In this document: in pieces, positions 56,033-64,000 of the stretch
Layout of the letters: each line of letters opens with the position of its first letter
How positions within the stretch are numbered: position 1 is the stretch's first letter
Assembly: GCA_964651385.1 (NCBI GenBank)
Contig: CAZYYM010000004.1
Span: 1-64,000, forward strand
Length of the DNA stretch: 64,000 nucleotides
Direction of reading: 5' to 3'
Origin: GCA-001735895 sp964651385
GTDB taxonomy: Bacteria > Pseudomonadota > Gammaproteobacteria > GCA-001735895
Notes under the pieces: generated by a model
What the model was told of the DNA's origin: nothing
Databases searched by the model: none
The model's input: only the letters and a program-made list of their open reading frames with translations
Position numbers and translations under genes: made by a program

Positions 56033-56802
56033 AATTTCTTATCATATTTCATGCCTCGGCTAGCTGTCGGCCTTGTTACCGCCTTACCGGATAGAATCTT
56101 ACGGGTTACCCAGCGATGGCGAATAGGAGTAATTGGAATGATATTTTTATCATAAACCAGCACGTTTAAAGCAGACGAAAATTTAATCCAGTTACGCATA
56201 CCTTTTTCCAGCCAGGACAGACGCCTGAGCACCCGAGGCTGCTGTATCGGCGGTAGATAACCCACTTTCAGATGTTTCTGACGATCAAATCCGAGTAATT
56301 GCATCCAGTCGGTCAGCCGCGCCGCAGTGAAGTAATGCCCGCTCCAGGGTATCTGCTCCAGCCAGGCCTGGACAAAGTGCCGCAACCCCCAAAGTGACAA
56401 CGGATTAAAGTCAACTATGATTAATTTACCCCGTGGGATTAGGATACGCGAAACCTCGCGTAATAGTGCATGAGGCTCACGGGTAGCTGACAAATGATGC
56501 ATTAATACCACGAGATCTACGCTGTCGTTAGCGATTGGCAAGAGAGCTGAATGGGCACAAACATCGGTGCCGTATATTGCCTTATCCAGCTTAAAATGAT
56601 GCTTAACCCGGCAGGACTTTAAAAGATGATCCGATTCGCTGGCACAACCGATTTGTATCGAATAATACCCGAAACTGGTAGACAGAACCGGTTCCAGTGT
56701 CTCTCGCAATTCATCCAACAGAAATTGCCCGAGCGCAGTTCGATACCAATCGCTCATGCTTGCAAATCGTTTTTTTGCGCGAAAAAGTCGATGAATTCGC
56801 AT
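56029..56802 (-). CDS. class I SAM-dependent methyltransferase, YafS-like
   Basis: 257 residues. The Rossmann methyltransferase core includes IQIGCASESDHLL (SAM loop, degenerate glycine pattern), SVDLVVLMHHLSATREPHALL and SRILIPRGKLIIVDFNPLSLWG. It corresponds by position and sequence to the E. coli yafS gene beside rnhA; substrate unknown. The ATG at 56802 has AAGG nine bases upstream; the ATG at 56757 (MSDWYRTALGQFLLDE) fits the family start better. The gloB gene normally between this gene and mltD is absent. Confidence 0.88.
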   Translation of the reverse strand: MRIHRLFRAKKRFASMSDWYRTALGQFLLDELRETLEPVLSTSFGYYSIQIGCASESDHLLKSCRVKHHFKLDKAIYGTDVCAHSALLPIANDSVDLVVLMHHLSATREPHALLREVSRILIPRGKLIIVDFNPLSLWGLRHFVQAWLEQIPWSGHYFTAARLTDWMQLLGFDRQKHLKVGYLPPIQQPRVLRRLSWLEKGMRNWIKFSSALNVLVYDKNIIPITPIRHRWVTRKILSGKAVTRPTASRGMKYDKKL

Positions 56803-56865
56803 TTTAATCTTACCTTTTCACCAGTACAATGCCTACATTTTATCGCTTAAGCAGTTTGCATACTA

Positions 56866-58671
56866 ATGATAATATTACGGTTTTTGAACGCTCGACTCAC
56901 AATTCGATTATTCGTTTCACTATTTCTGACCAGCCTGATAGCTGCCTGTCAGGGCATGAATGTCACCAAAACTATTGAACCCGCTGCGATGAGCGTCTTG
57001 GAACCACCTCAGCCGTTGGTGTTCATTGACAGGAAAACTATGGCTCAAAGTTCAGAGATCACTGTCAGCGAAATCGCCACAGCCCCCGACTTCTCCCACA
57101 TCGCTGCAACGTCCCCCAATAACCCGGAAACAGACAGCAATTTTGTTATGGATGAAGCCAGTATCCCGCAGCTGATAGTCCCGAAACTTGCAACTAAAGG
57201 GACTGAGTACATCCCACTCGATTTCGACCCTCTTGCATTTGCCGAGTATCAAAAACAAACAAATGCCTGGTATCGCCTACAATCGGGAATGCGAATGGCC
57301 GATGTGGTTAACAGGCGCGTCACAACACAGCTAAACTGGTATTTAAAACACCCCGGATACATTCGACGCGTTATGGAGCGCGCTCAACCGGTTTTACCTT
57401 TCATACTGGATGAAATTGAAGCCCGGCAGTTACCTACCGAACTCGCTCTATTGCCAATCGTCGAAAGTGCCTATCAAACATTTGCCTATTCACACGGCCG
57501 TGCTTCCGGTATGTGGCAAATCATCCCATCGACGGCCCGTTTCCTTGGCCTGAAACATAACTGGTGGTACGACGGTCGGCGCGACATCGTAGACTCAACC
57601 AAAGCGGCGTTAACTTATCTCGAAAGCCTGGCAGATCAATTTGACGGGGACTGGGAACTAGCACTTGCCGCTTACAATGCAGGTCCAGGAAAAATACGCA
57701 GTGCCATCAAATACAATAAAAAGCGTAAGAAGCAATCCGACTTCTGGCATCTCACTCGAATTCGGAAAGAAACCAAAGCGTATGTACCCAAACTACTGGC
57801 ACTGAAAATACTTTTTAGCCGCCCAGAAACCTATGGTATTGATCTACTGCCGATCAATAATGACATCGACTATACAATCGTAGAACTCGAAGGGCAGATT
57901 GATCTCGCACTGGCGGCAGATATGGCCGGCATTTCTATCAACCAGCTATACCAGCTTAACCCGGCTTTTAATCGCTGGGCGACCGCACCCAGTGGGCCCC
58001 ATCGCCTGCTATTGCCGAAGGATAAAATCGACCAGTTCAAGCAGGCATTACAGGAATTACCTCCCGAAAATAGAATCAACTGGGTTCGACATAAAATTAA
58101 AAACGGTGAAACCCTAGGCCATATATCACAAAAATACCGTACCACTATCGCACTGATTAAAAATGTTAATAAGATACATGGTACGCAAATTCGTGCAGGC
58201 AAATATCTGATGATTCCTACCGCAACGAAATCATTGAACTCATATACTATGAGTAAAAATCAACGACTGAGCAAGATCCAGAACACCCAGCGCCCAGGTA
58301 AAAAGCAGTTCCATATCGTACGTTCAGGCCAAAGTCTGTGGTCGATATCAAAGCATTATGGCGTTAGCACCAAAGCACTAGCCAAATGGAATGGAATGGC
58401 GCCAATCGATACCTTAAAGGTAGGCCAGAAACTTGTTGTCTGGAATAAAAATAAACCAGGTTTGCAGCGCGTCAGTTTTAATCAACCATTCCCTAATCAG
58501 GGTTTACATGCGCTACGTTATACCGTAAGAAAAGGCGATTCTCTCTCACGTATAGCGGATCGGTTCAACATTCGTATAGCCGATATAAAACGCTGGAACC
58601 GATTGGGAAAATATTTACATCCCGGACAGAAAATAAAATTATATGTCGATATAACAAGCCAGTCCGGTTAA
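56866..58671 (+). CDS. mltD: membrane-bound lytic murein transglycosylase D
   Basis: 601 residues. A lipoprotein signal ends in SLIAAC (lipidated Cys28). The SLT domain (about 180-300) has the catalytic Glu200 in LPIVESAYQ, then GRASGMWQIIPSTARFLGL and LALAAYNAGPGKI. Three LysM repeats follow (about 405-445, 483-525, 550-595; VRSGQSLWSISKHYGVS and VRKGDSLSRIADRFNI). It cleaves peptidoglycan glycan strands at the outer membrane's inner face. It is divergent from the methyltransferase. Confidence 0.96.
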   Translation: MIILRFLNARLTIRLFVSLFLTSLIAACQGMNVTKTIEPAAMSVLEPPQPLVFIDRKTMAQSSEITVSEIATAPDFSHIAATSPNNPETDSNFVMDEASIPQLIVPKLATKGTEYIPLDFDPLAFAEYQKQTNAWYRLQSGMRMADVVNRRVTTQLNWYLKHPGYIRRVMERAQPVLPFILDEIEARQLPTELALLPIVESAYQTFAYSHGRASGMWQIIPSTARFLGLKHNWWYDGRRDIVDSTKAALTYLESLADQFDGDWELALAAYNAGPGKIRSAIKYNKKRKKQSDFWHLTRIRKETKAYVPKLLALKILFSRPETYGIDLLPINNDIDYTIVELEGQIDLALAADMAGISINQLYQLNPAFNRWATAPSGPHRLLLPKDKIDQFKQALQELPPENRINWVRHKIKNGETLGHISQKYRTTIALIKNVNKIHGTQIRAGKYLMIPTATKSLNSYTMSKNQRLSKIQNTQRPGKKQFHIVRSGQSLWSISKHYGVSTKALAKWNGMAPIDTLKVGQKLVVWNKNKPGLQRVSFNQPFPNQGLHALRYTVRKGDSLSRIADRFNIRIADIKRWNRLGKYLHPGQKIKLYVDITSQSG

Positions 58672-58699
58672 GTATTGGATCTGATACTTTGTATCGTGA

Positions 58700-58764
58700 C
58701 AGGGATAACATTCGCCCTCGAATGCAACGGCAATTATTTCCGCCCGTCAGTTGCTTTATCCCTG
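58700..58764. other. compact three-way-junction inverted-repeat structure (candidate structured RNA)
   Basis: CAGGGATAA at 58700-58708 pairs with TTATCCCTG at 58756-58764 as an outer stem. Inside, CATTCG at 58709-58714 pairs with CGAATG at 58719-58724 with a CCCT loop, and CAAC at 58725-58728 pairs with GTTG at 58750-58753, with CGG/CCG continuing the stem. The helices stack at a junction with almost no unpaired bases. It lies 28 bases after mltD and 60 before the cNMP/rhodanese gene. I match it to no known RNA or attC site. Confidence 0.45.
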
Positions 58765-58824
58765 ATCAACGGCGAAAATAGCTGTGGGTATGGCCCTATA
58801 ACAAAAGATTCTCGCAGATAAATT

Positions 58825-59880
58825 ATGCCTCTAGAAATTGATCCCAATCAGATAATGTCTCTTTCACCGATCGATTCATTGAACCCTGAAAATATTCAGG
58901 ATTTGATAAAAAAGATATCAGCTACCGGATTAATGGCCGGGCACTATGCTTTTAAAAAAGGAGATATGGATAAATGCCATATTTATGTGCTAAAAGGTGC
59001 AATCGAATTAGTCGAAGACAAAAAAGTATACCAAGTAATCAGGGCCGGCACACCGGATAGCTTGCACCCTATTGCCCATGGATTTCCCCGTCCCTACTCC
59101 GCCCGGGCTAAAGTCGGATCGGTCATTACCCGGATAAATAGTGACATGCTTGACATCATGTTAACCTGGGATCAAACCGGCAGTTATTCCGTAGAGGCGC
59201 TGGAAGAAGAGGACGAAGGTACCGACTGGATGACCCGCATTTTGCAAACAAGGGCCTTTCATCGTATACCACCCGCTAATATCCAGGCAATGTTTATGCG
59301 TATGGAGTCGGTAGGTTATAGTCCCGGCGAGAAAGTTGTCAAACAGGATGCGGAAGGTGATTATTTTTATATCATCAAGGAAGGTCGGTGTCTGGTAACG
59401 CGTTCCACGCCCGCTAATCCAAGCGGTGTAAAACTGGCAACCTTGTCCGTTGGCGATAGTTTTGGAGAGGAAGCGTTAATCTCTGACTCCAAACGCAATG
59501 CTACAGTCACTATGCTAACTGAAGGTCATTTAATGCGACTAAATAAAGAAGACTTTAATTCGTTGCTGAATGAGCCCCTACTAAACTGGGTAAGTTACGA
59601 GGAAGGTAAAAATCTCGTAGCCGAAGAACGTGCACTCTGGTTTGACGTCCGTCTACCGGCCGAACATAAGGCGAAACACATCAAGGACAGTATCAATATT
59701 CCTTTGATATTTCTACGGATGAAAGCCAACTCTCTGGATCCTGCTAATAAGTATGTGATTTACTGCGATACAGGGCGACGCAGTTCTGCGGCATCATTTC
59801 TACTAAACGAAAAAGACATCGAATCCTATGTTTTGCAAGACGGTGTTGATGCCGCTAACCCGGAAGATCTGATTTCCTGA
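58825..59880 (+). CDS. tandem cyclic-nucleotide-binding domain protein with C-terminal rhodanese
   Basis: 351 residues, cytoplasmic. A degenerate cNMP-binding fold (about 15-115), a second intact one (about 140-250) with GEKVVKQDAEGDYFYIIKEG and the phosphate-binding cassette FGEEALISDSKRNATVT (Arg224), and a rhodanese domain (about 265-350) with the active Cys314 in YCDTGRRSS. No DNA-binding or kinase domain is present. cNMP-rhodanese proteins are seen in several gammaproteobacteria, but their role is not established. It is convergent with the HD-GYP gene, 14 bases apart. Confidence 0.88.
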   Translation: MPLEIDPNQIMSLSPIDSLNPENIQDLIKKISATGLMAGHYAFKKGDMDKCHIYVLKGAIELVEDKKVYQVIRAGTPDSLHPIAHGFPRPYSARAKVGSVITRINSDMLDIMLTWDQTGSYSVEALEEEDEGTDWMTRILQTRAFHRIPPANIQAMFMRMESVGYSPGEKVVKQDAEGDYFYIIKEGRCLVTRSTPANPSGVKLATLSVGDSFGEEALISDSKRNATVTMLTEGHLMRLNKEDFNSLLNEPLLNWVSYEEGKNLVAEERALWFDVRLPAEHKAKHIKDSINIPLIFLRMKANSLDPANKYVIYCDTGRRSSAASFLLNEKDIESYVLQDGVDAANPEDLIS

Positions 59881-59894
59881 TCCCTATTCCAGGT

Positions 59895-61490
59895 TTAATC
59901 TAAAATAGTCTTTTCGTCGATCAGGTCAATTTGTTCTGGATCGAGAAATTCTTCCGCATAATCCAGATACACTTTATTTTTAATAAAAATATCGAATATA
60001 TCGGGGTCAATATGGTTGTCTCTCTTCATATAATTCATAATTTTCAGGCACTCGGATAATTTTTTTCCTTTCTTGTAAGGTCGATCACTCGCAGTTAATG
60101 CCTCGAAGATATCGGCAATTGCCATGATGCGCGCCTGCACTGACATTTCATCACGCTTTAAGCCTTTGGGATAGCCGCTACCATCCATTTTTTCATGGTG
60201 GCCACCCGCATATTCCGGCACATTTTGTAAACTGCGTGGGAATGGTAGAGATTCAAGCATTTTTATCGTCGCGACAATGTGGTTATTAATTGTCTCACGC
60301 TCCTCATCGTTAAGCGTACCGCGCTGGATGCATAGATTCTTCAATTCGTCCCTGGTGATTAAAGGCCGGAGTTGGCCGTTTAAATCGAGCCATTGGATTT
60401 TCGATAAATCCACCAATCTCAATCGGTTATCTTCTGATAAAAATTCGCCACCAAAATTCGTCTTTTGAAGGAACGTCAGATCGTCACGTAATTTGTCACA
60501 TCGTTGTTGACATTGCTGTTCAATTATTTCTACTTCCATGTCGGCAAGGTTTGGCTGGAGCAAAGCATTCAATCTGGCGATTTCAGCATCTCGCAGGAGC
60601 AATTCAATTCGACCTTCTAGTACATTGATTCGATCAAATATAGTTTCCAGCTTAGTCGATTTATCCATCACATATTCAGGTGTCACCACTTTACCGCAAT
60701 CGTGTAACCAGGCCGCTGTCTCCAATTCATAACGATCATTTTTATCGATTTGAAAACTGCTCAAGGGGCCGCTAGTCGTTTCATGCACCGCCTCAGCCAA
60801 TTGCATGGTTAACACAGGAATACGACGACAATGCCCACCGGTATATGGCGATTTATCATCAATAGCGCTTGCGATCATTTTGATAAATGATTCAAAAAGA
60901 ACCTGTAACTCAGAAATCAGACGTCGCTGGGTGAGCGCGACCGCAGCCTGGGATGCCAGCGACTCTGCTAATTGCTGTTCGACGGCACTAAAACTAAACA
61001 CTTTACCGCTATCTGGATTCCGGGCATTAATCAACTGCAAAACGCCGATGATTTGCTTCTCGTGGTCCTTGAGTGGAAAGGTTAACATCGACTGAGTTCT
61101 ATAGCCGGTACTCGCATCGAAGCTGCGTGTGCCGGAAAAGTCAAATCCATCTTCGTGATAGGCATCTTCGATATTAATGGTTTTGCCGGTTAGTACGCAA
61201 TGCGTGACTACATTACTATGGTTTTCTCTATTATCTATTTTGAGAGGTATAGGCGGAAAGGTAATATCCTTACCTGTAGTACCGCCCATTTGAATATCGA
61301 GTGAATCATTAGATATAATTTCGAACGAAAGAACATCATTTTTTAGAAAATACAGTGATCCACCATCAGCATGCGTCAGAGATTTGGCGCCCATCATGAT
61401 AATTTCAAGCAGCTTCTTGGTATCACTTTCTGCGGAGAGGGCAATACCAATTTCGTTGAGTCGATCTATCCTGTCGAGAAGTTCAGACAT
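59895..61490 (-). CDS. GAF / HD-GYP domain protein (putative c-di-GMP phosphodiesterase)
   Basis: 531 residues: a GAF domain (about 20-185), a short helix, then HD-GYP. The HD motif is His263-Asp264 in WLHDCGK, and HHEKMDGSGYPKGL has the GYP at 439-441, followed by RIMAIADIFEALTASDRPYK. The metal ligands and the GYP are intact, so c-di-GMP hydrolysis to GMP is plausible. Unusual is an insertion of about 110 residues between HDCGK and the following helix (about 280-395), partly coiled coil. It faces the CHASE2 kinase head to head across 424 bases. Confidence 0.9.
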   Translation of the reverse strand: MSELLDRIDRLNEIGIALSAESDTKKLLEIIMMGAKSLTHADGGSLYFLKNDVLSFEIISNDSLDIQMGGTTGKDITFPPIPLKIDNRENHSNVVTHCVLTGKTINIEDAYHEDGFDFSGTRSFDASTGYRTQSMLTFPLKDHEKQIIGVLQLINARNPDSGKVFSFSAVEQQLAESLASQAAVALTQRRLISELQVLFESFIKMIASAIDDKSPYTGGHCRRIPVLTMQLAEAVHETTSGPLSSFQIDKNDRYELETAAWLHDCGKVVTPEYVMDKSTKLETIFDRINVLEGRIELLLRDAEIARLNALLQPNLADMEVEIIEQQCQQRCDKLRDDLTFLQKTNFGGEFLSEDNRLRLVDLSKIQWLDLNGQLRPLITRDELKNLCIQRGTLNDEERETINNHIVATIKMLESLPFPRSLQNVPEYAGGHHEKMDGSGYPKGLKRDEMSVQARIMAIADIFEALTASDRPYKKGKKLSECLKIMNYMKRDNHIDPDIFDIFIKNKVYLDYAEEFLDPEQIDLIDEKTILD

Positions 61491-61914
61491 AAACCTTAAT
61501 TTAGCCCTCTAATTTACTCTAGCTTGTCATTGGATTGACTCGCCAATGGAATCTTCTTATTTTAATCGGGATTAAATCATCAATTCAATTGGCAAACCGG
61601 TATACTTTTTGCGATGGCTAACATTTTTGGCGATTAATACTGGTAATCCTCGACGCTCAACTTTATAGTTCACTTTAACTTTGCCACGGAAGTTTAAACC
61701 CGGCTCGAATTATCGTAATACTAAATAGTTGAAAAAACTGTTTTTTCATTAAAAAAGGGGTAAATCACAGTCATGCTTCCATTACACGGAACAAGCACTT
61801 AATATTCGCGCTATTCAAGGTTTTAGTAAAAAAAGAGGCTATAAAATCTCAGGCTCACCACCCAGGCGGGTATTGCGTCACTAGTTTGGATAATTACTAT
61901 AGATTGGAGACGGT
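61491..61914. other. 424-base divergent interval between HD-GYP and CHASE2 kinase genes
   Basis: No gene. It must hold promoters for both neighbours; TATACT at 61601-61606 is a possible -10 for the kinase but lacks a good -35. An AT-only inverted repeat TGAAAAAA/TTTTTTCA sits at 61730-61748. GGAG at 61906-61909 is the ribosome site of the kinase gene. Confidence 0.5.
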
Positions 61915-64000
61915 ATGAAAACCCGTTTTTGGAACAGTGACTGGTTCGCTGGGTTCATAATAACAATTATAATTGTTCTATTTTCAGGCTCTGCCAGCTT
62001 TCAAAGTATAGAACGAGCGGCTTATGACTGGGGTGTTCGCTCGACCGAAAAGCAGCCCTCCGACAAAATTGCCATCATCGCAATTGACGATGAAAGCATT
62101 GCTAATATTGGACGCTGGCCCTGGCGTCGTGATTTGCATGCTGAACTTATTGAGAAACTGTCAAAAGGTGGTGTAAAAGTCATCGGCCAGTCAGTATTTT
62201 TCCTCGAGCCTCAAATCGACCCCGGCAGTTTATACATTCGCGATTTAATCGACTTTGTATCTAATGCCAGCTTCAACGATGTGCCAGCCGATATTGATAC
62301 ATTGGGTAGCTTTCTGGAACGGGATTCGAGTAAAGGACATAAAGCCGACGCGCTGAAATTTTATTTACAGTCAAGCATGCATTCCCGACTAAGCCAGGAC
62401 ATAGAAACGCTAAAGGCGCGTCTGTTCGATGCCGAACAGACACTCAATACGGATGCCAAATTGGCAGAAAGTGTGGCTAAAGCGGGCAATGTCGTGCTTT
62501 CTATGATCTTTAATCCCGGCGAAGTCCTCGGAAGACCGGACGAGGAGTTGCCTGATTACGTTTTAAGAAACTCAATAACACAAATTCGTGATCGAGTTTC
62601 TGCACAAAGCCAGGGATTGTTTCCGATTCAAACCAACGGTGCCCTGCCGCCAATCCCTGAAATCGGTAGCCCGGCATCTGCCATCGGTCATTTAAACGTG
62701 ATATTGGACATTGATGGTGGTATTCGTTCCGAACCTTTAGTACTTCAACATTACGATCGATTTTACCCGTCATTATCTTTACAAATTGCTGCGAAAAGCC
62801 TGAACCTTAGCAACGAAGACATTAAGGTTAATCTGGCAGAAAGTGTCGAACTGGGTAATTTAGTCATCAAGACCGATTCTCAGCTACAAATGAATACCTT
62901 TTTCTACTCGACGCCCGATGGTAGTCCGGCATTCGAGGAAGACTCTTTCTATGATGTCTTCACCGGTAAAATCGATATTTCAAAATACAAAGATAAAATC
63001 GTATTAATCGGCGCCACTGCTGCAGGCGTCGGAAATACCCAGGTAACACCGGTTAATGCCGCTATGGCGCCAGTTCAAAGCCTTGCACATTCCGTTTCCA
63101 GTATATTGAACGAAGATTTTTTCGTAGTGCCTGAGTGGGGTATCTGGGCAAGACTGGGAGCATTTGTCCTGGTAGCCCTGTACCTGATGATTGCCATGCC
63201 AAGAATGAAAGCCGGAGTGTCCGCAGTAATCACCCTGGTTTTGCTAATGAGCCTGATTGCGACGCACTATGCGATGATGACGACCAGCAATTTATGGATT
63301 CAATTAATGACACCCGCCGCCCTGCTGGTATTCGGTCATTTGTTGATCACCACAAAACGTTTCCTCGTCACAGAGCGAGGTAAAACCCGTTCTGATGAAG
63401 AATCGTCGGAAAGTAACCGTATGTTAGGTATCGCATTTCAGTCGCAGGGGCAACTGGATATGGCATTTGAAAAATTTCGGAAATGCAGCATGGATGACCA
63501 AGTCATGGAAGCCATGTATAACCTCGCCCTTGATTTCGAACGAAAACGCCAATTCAATAAAGCAACTGTCGTATATCAGCACATGGGTAATCACGATAAA
63601 GAATTTCGTGATATCAGCACGCGCATGAGCCGCGCACTAGCGATGGAAGAAACCGTTTTGCTAGGTGGTAGCGGTGGTCACGCCGGTGGTACGATGCTAC
63701 TTAATGGTGGTGGCGTCGAAAAACCGATGCTTGGTCGTTACGAAGTTGAAAAGGAACTGGGTAAAGGTGCCATGGGTATTGTTTATCTGGGTAAAGATCC
63801 AAAAATCAGCCGCGTAGTAGCTATTAAAACCATGGCACTGGCTCAGGAATTTGAAGAAGACGAACTCGAAGATGTCAAAGAACGATTTTTCCGCGAGGCA
63901 GAAACTGCCGGGCGTCTTAGCCATCCCAATATTGTAACCATTTTTGACGCCGGTGAAGAACACGATCTCGCTTATATCGCAATGGAATTTCTTAAGGGCC
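61915..64000 (+). CDS. CHASE2-domain transmembrane Ser/Thr protein kinase, 3' truncated by the window
   Basis: 695 codons are visible and the gene runs past base 64000. Order: a membrane helix (about 12-30), a periplasmic CHASE2 sensor (about 35-405; IAIIAIDDESIANIGRWPW, DKIVLIGATAAGVGN), three membrane helices (about 410-480), a TPR-like linker (about 500-545) and a kinase domain from about 609 with glycine loop LGKGAMGIVYLGKD, VVAIKTMA and LSHPNIVTIFDAGEE. The glycine loop is canonical; the catalytic loop lies beyond the window. The linker resembles that of the kinase at 2499. CHASE2 senses an unknown extracytoplasmic signal. Confidence 0.93.
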   Translation, partial: MKTRFWNSDWFAGFIITIIIVLFSGSASFQSIERAAYDWGVRSTEKQPSDKIAIIAIDDESIANIGRWPWRRDLHAELIEKLSKGGVKVIGQSVFFLEPQIDPGSLYIRDLIDFVSNASFNDVPADIDTLGSFLERDSSKGHKADALKFYLQSSMHSRLSQDIETLKARLFDAEQTLNTDAKLAESVAKAGNVVLSMIFNPGEVLGRPDEELPDYVLRNSITQIRDRVSAQSQGLFPIQTNGALPPIPEIGSPASAIGHLNVILDIDGGIRSEPLVLQHYDRFYPSLSLQIAAKSLNLSNEDIKVNLAESVELGNLVIKTDSQLQMNTFFYSTPDGSPAFEEDSFYDVFTGKIDISKYKDKIVLIGATAAGVGNTQVTPVNAAMAPVQSLAHSVSSILNEDFFVVPEWGIWARLGAFVLVALYLMIAMPRMKAGVSAVITLVLLMSLIATHYAMMTTSNLWIQLMTPAALLVFGHLLITTKRFLVTERGKTRSDEESSESNRMLGIAFQSQGQLDMAFEKFRKCSMDDQVMEAMYNLALDFERKRQFNKATVVYQHMGNHDKEFRDISTRMSRALAMEETVLLGGSGGHAGGTMLLNGGGVEKPMLGRYEVEKELGKGAMGIVYLGKDPKISRVVAIKTMALAQEFEEDELEDVKERFFREAETAGRLSHPNIVTIFDAGEEHDLAYIAMEFLKG

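Noticed and set aside
58700..58764. Integron attC site
   Set aside because: The outer stem lacks the RYYYAAC and GTTRRRY core sites, and no integrase or cassette array is present.

Overview
The window is a 64 kb chromosomal segment of a flagellated, piliated gammaproteobacterium. It has no plasmid, phage or insertion-sequence character. The assignment rests on several gene blocks typical of that class: pilS-pilR-pilA with pilB-pilC-pilD-coaE-zapD; mutT-argJ-secA-M23-lpxC; SRP RNA-dnaX-ybaB-recR; and dnaQ-rnhA-methyltransferase facing mltD. A homodimeric pyruvate dehydrogenase operon, a PomAB/MotY-type motor and Orn/RsgA point the same way. I cannot place it in a genus from sequence alone. No tRNA or rRNA gene and no CRISPR array were seen.

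Layout. 0-5 kb: start of carB, carA, a DMT transporter, a membrane Ser/Thr kinase and a cobalamin adenosyltransferase. 5-9 kb is the loosest part: a small unknown gene, motY, a DUF3135 gene, then two gene-poor stretches flanking a decayed cyclase/TPR gene. 9-15.5 kb: aceE-aceF-lpdA followed by an alpha/beta hydrolase, all leftward. 15.7-27.5 kb: pyrC-rnt, a response regulator with a degenerate GGDEF domain, grxD, an asparagine-synthase-like amidotransferase, a membrane protein related to the urate-oxidase N-terminal domain, argD-argF, a membrane GGDEF protein, argA with a cytosolic 5'-nucleotidase, and dksA.

27.8-38.3 kb holds the type IV pilus locus: pilS-pilR, two tandem pilin genes each with its own recognisable sigma-54 promoter, then pilB-pilC-pilD-coaE, zapD and mutT. 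38.3-46.3 kb runs leftward: argJ, secA, an M23 peptidase, lpxC, then a PilZ gene overlapping motB and motA. 46.5-54.9 kb carries orn, rsgA, a HIT protein, recR, ybaB, dnaX with a programmed frameshift site, the SRP RNA, an Omp85-like outer-membrane protein and smpB. 54.9-64 kb carries dnaQ-rnhA-methyltransferase, mltD, a double cNMP-binding/rhodanese protein, a GAF/HD-GYP protein and the first two thirds of a CHASE2 Ser/Thr kinase that runs off the end.

Common themes are surface motility and signalling. The pilus locus, motor genes, PilZ, two GGDEF proteins with altered active sites, HD-GYP, cNMP-binding protein and two related transmembrane kinases suggest a cell that couples second messengers to motility. 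The most notable sequence-level observations are the dnaX slippery site, the paired sigma-54 pilin promoters, the two paralogous kinases, a DksA lacking most zinc ligands, a compact three-way-junction inverted-repeat structure after mltD, and the internal deletion in the cyclase pseudogene. I did not find an entirely new multi-gene system.
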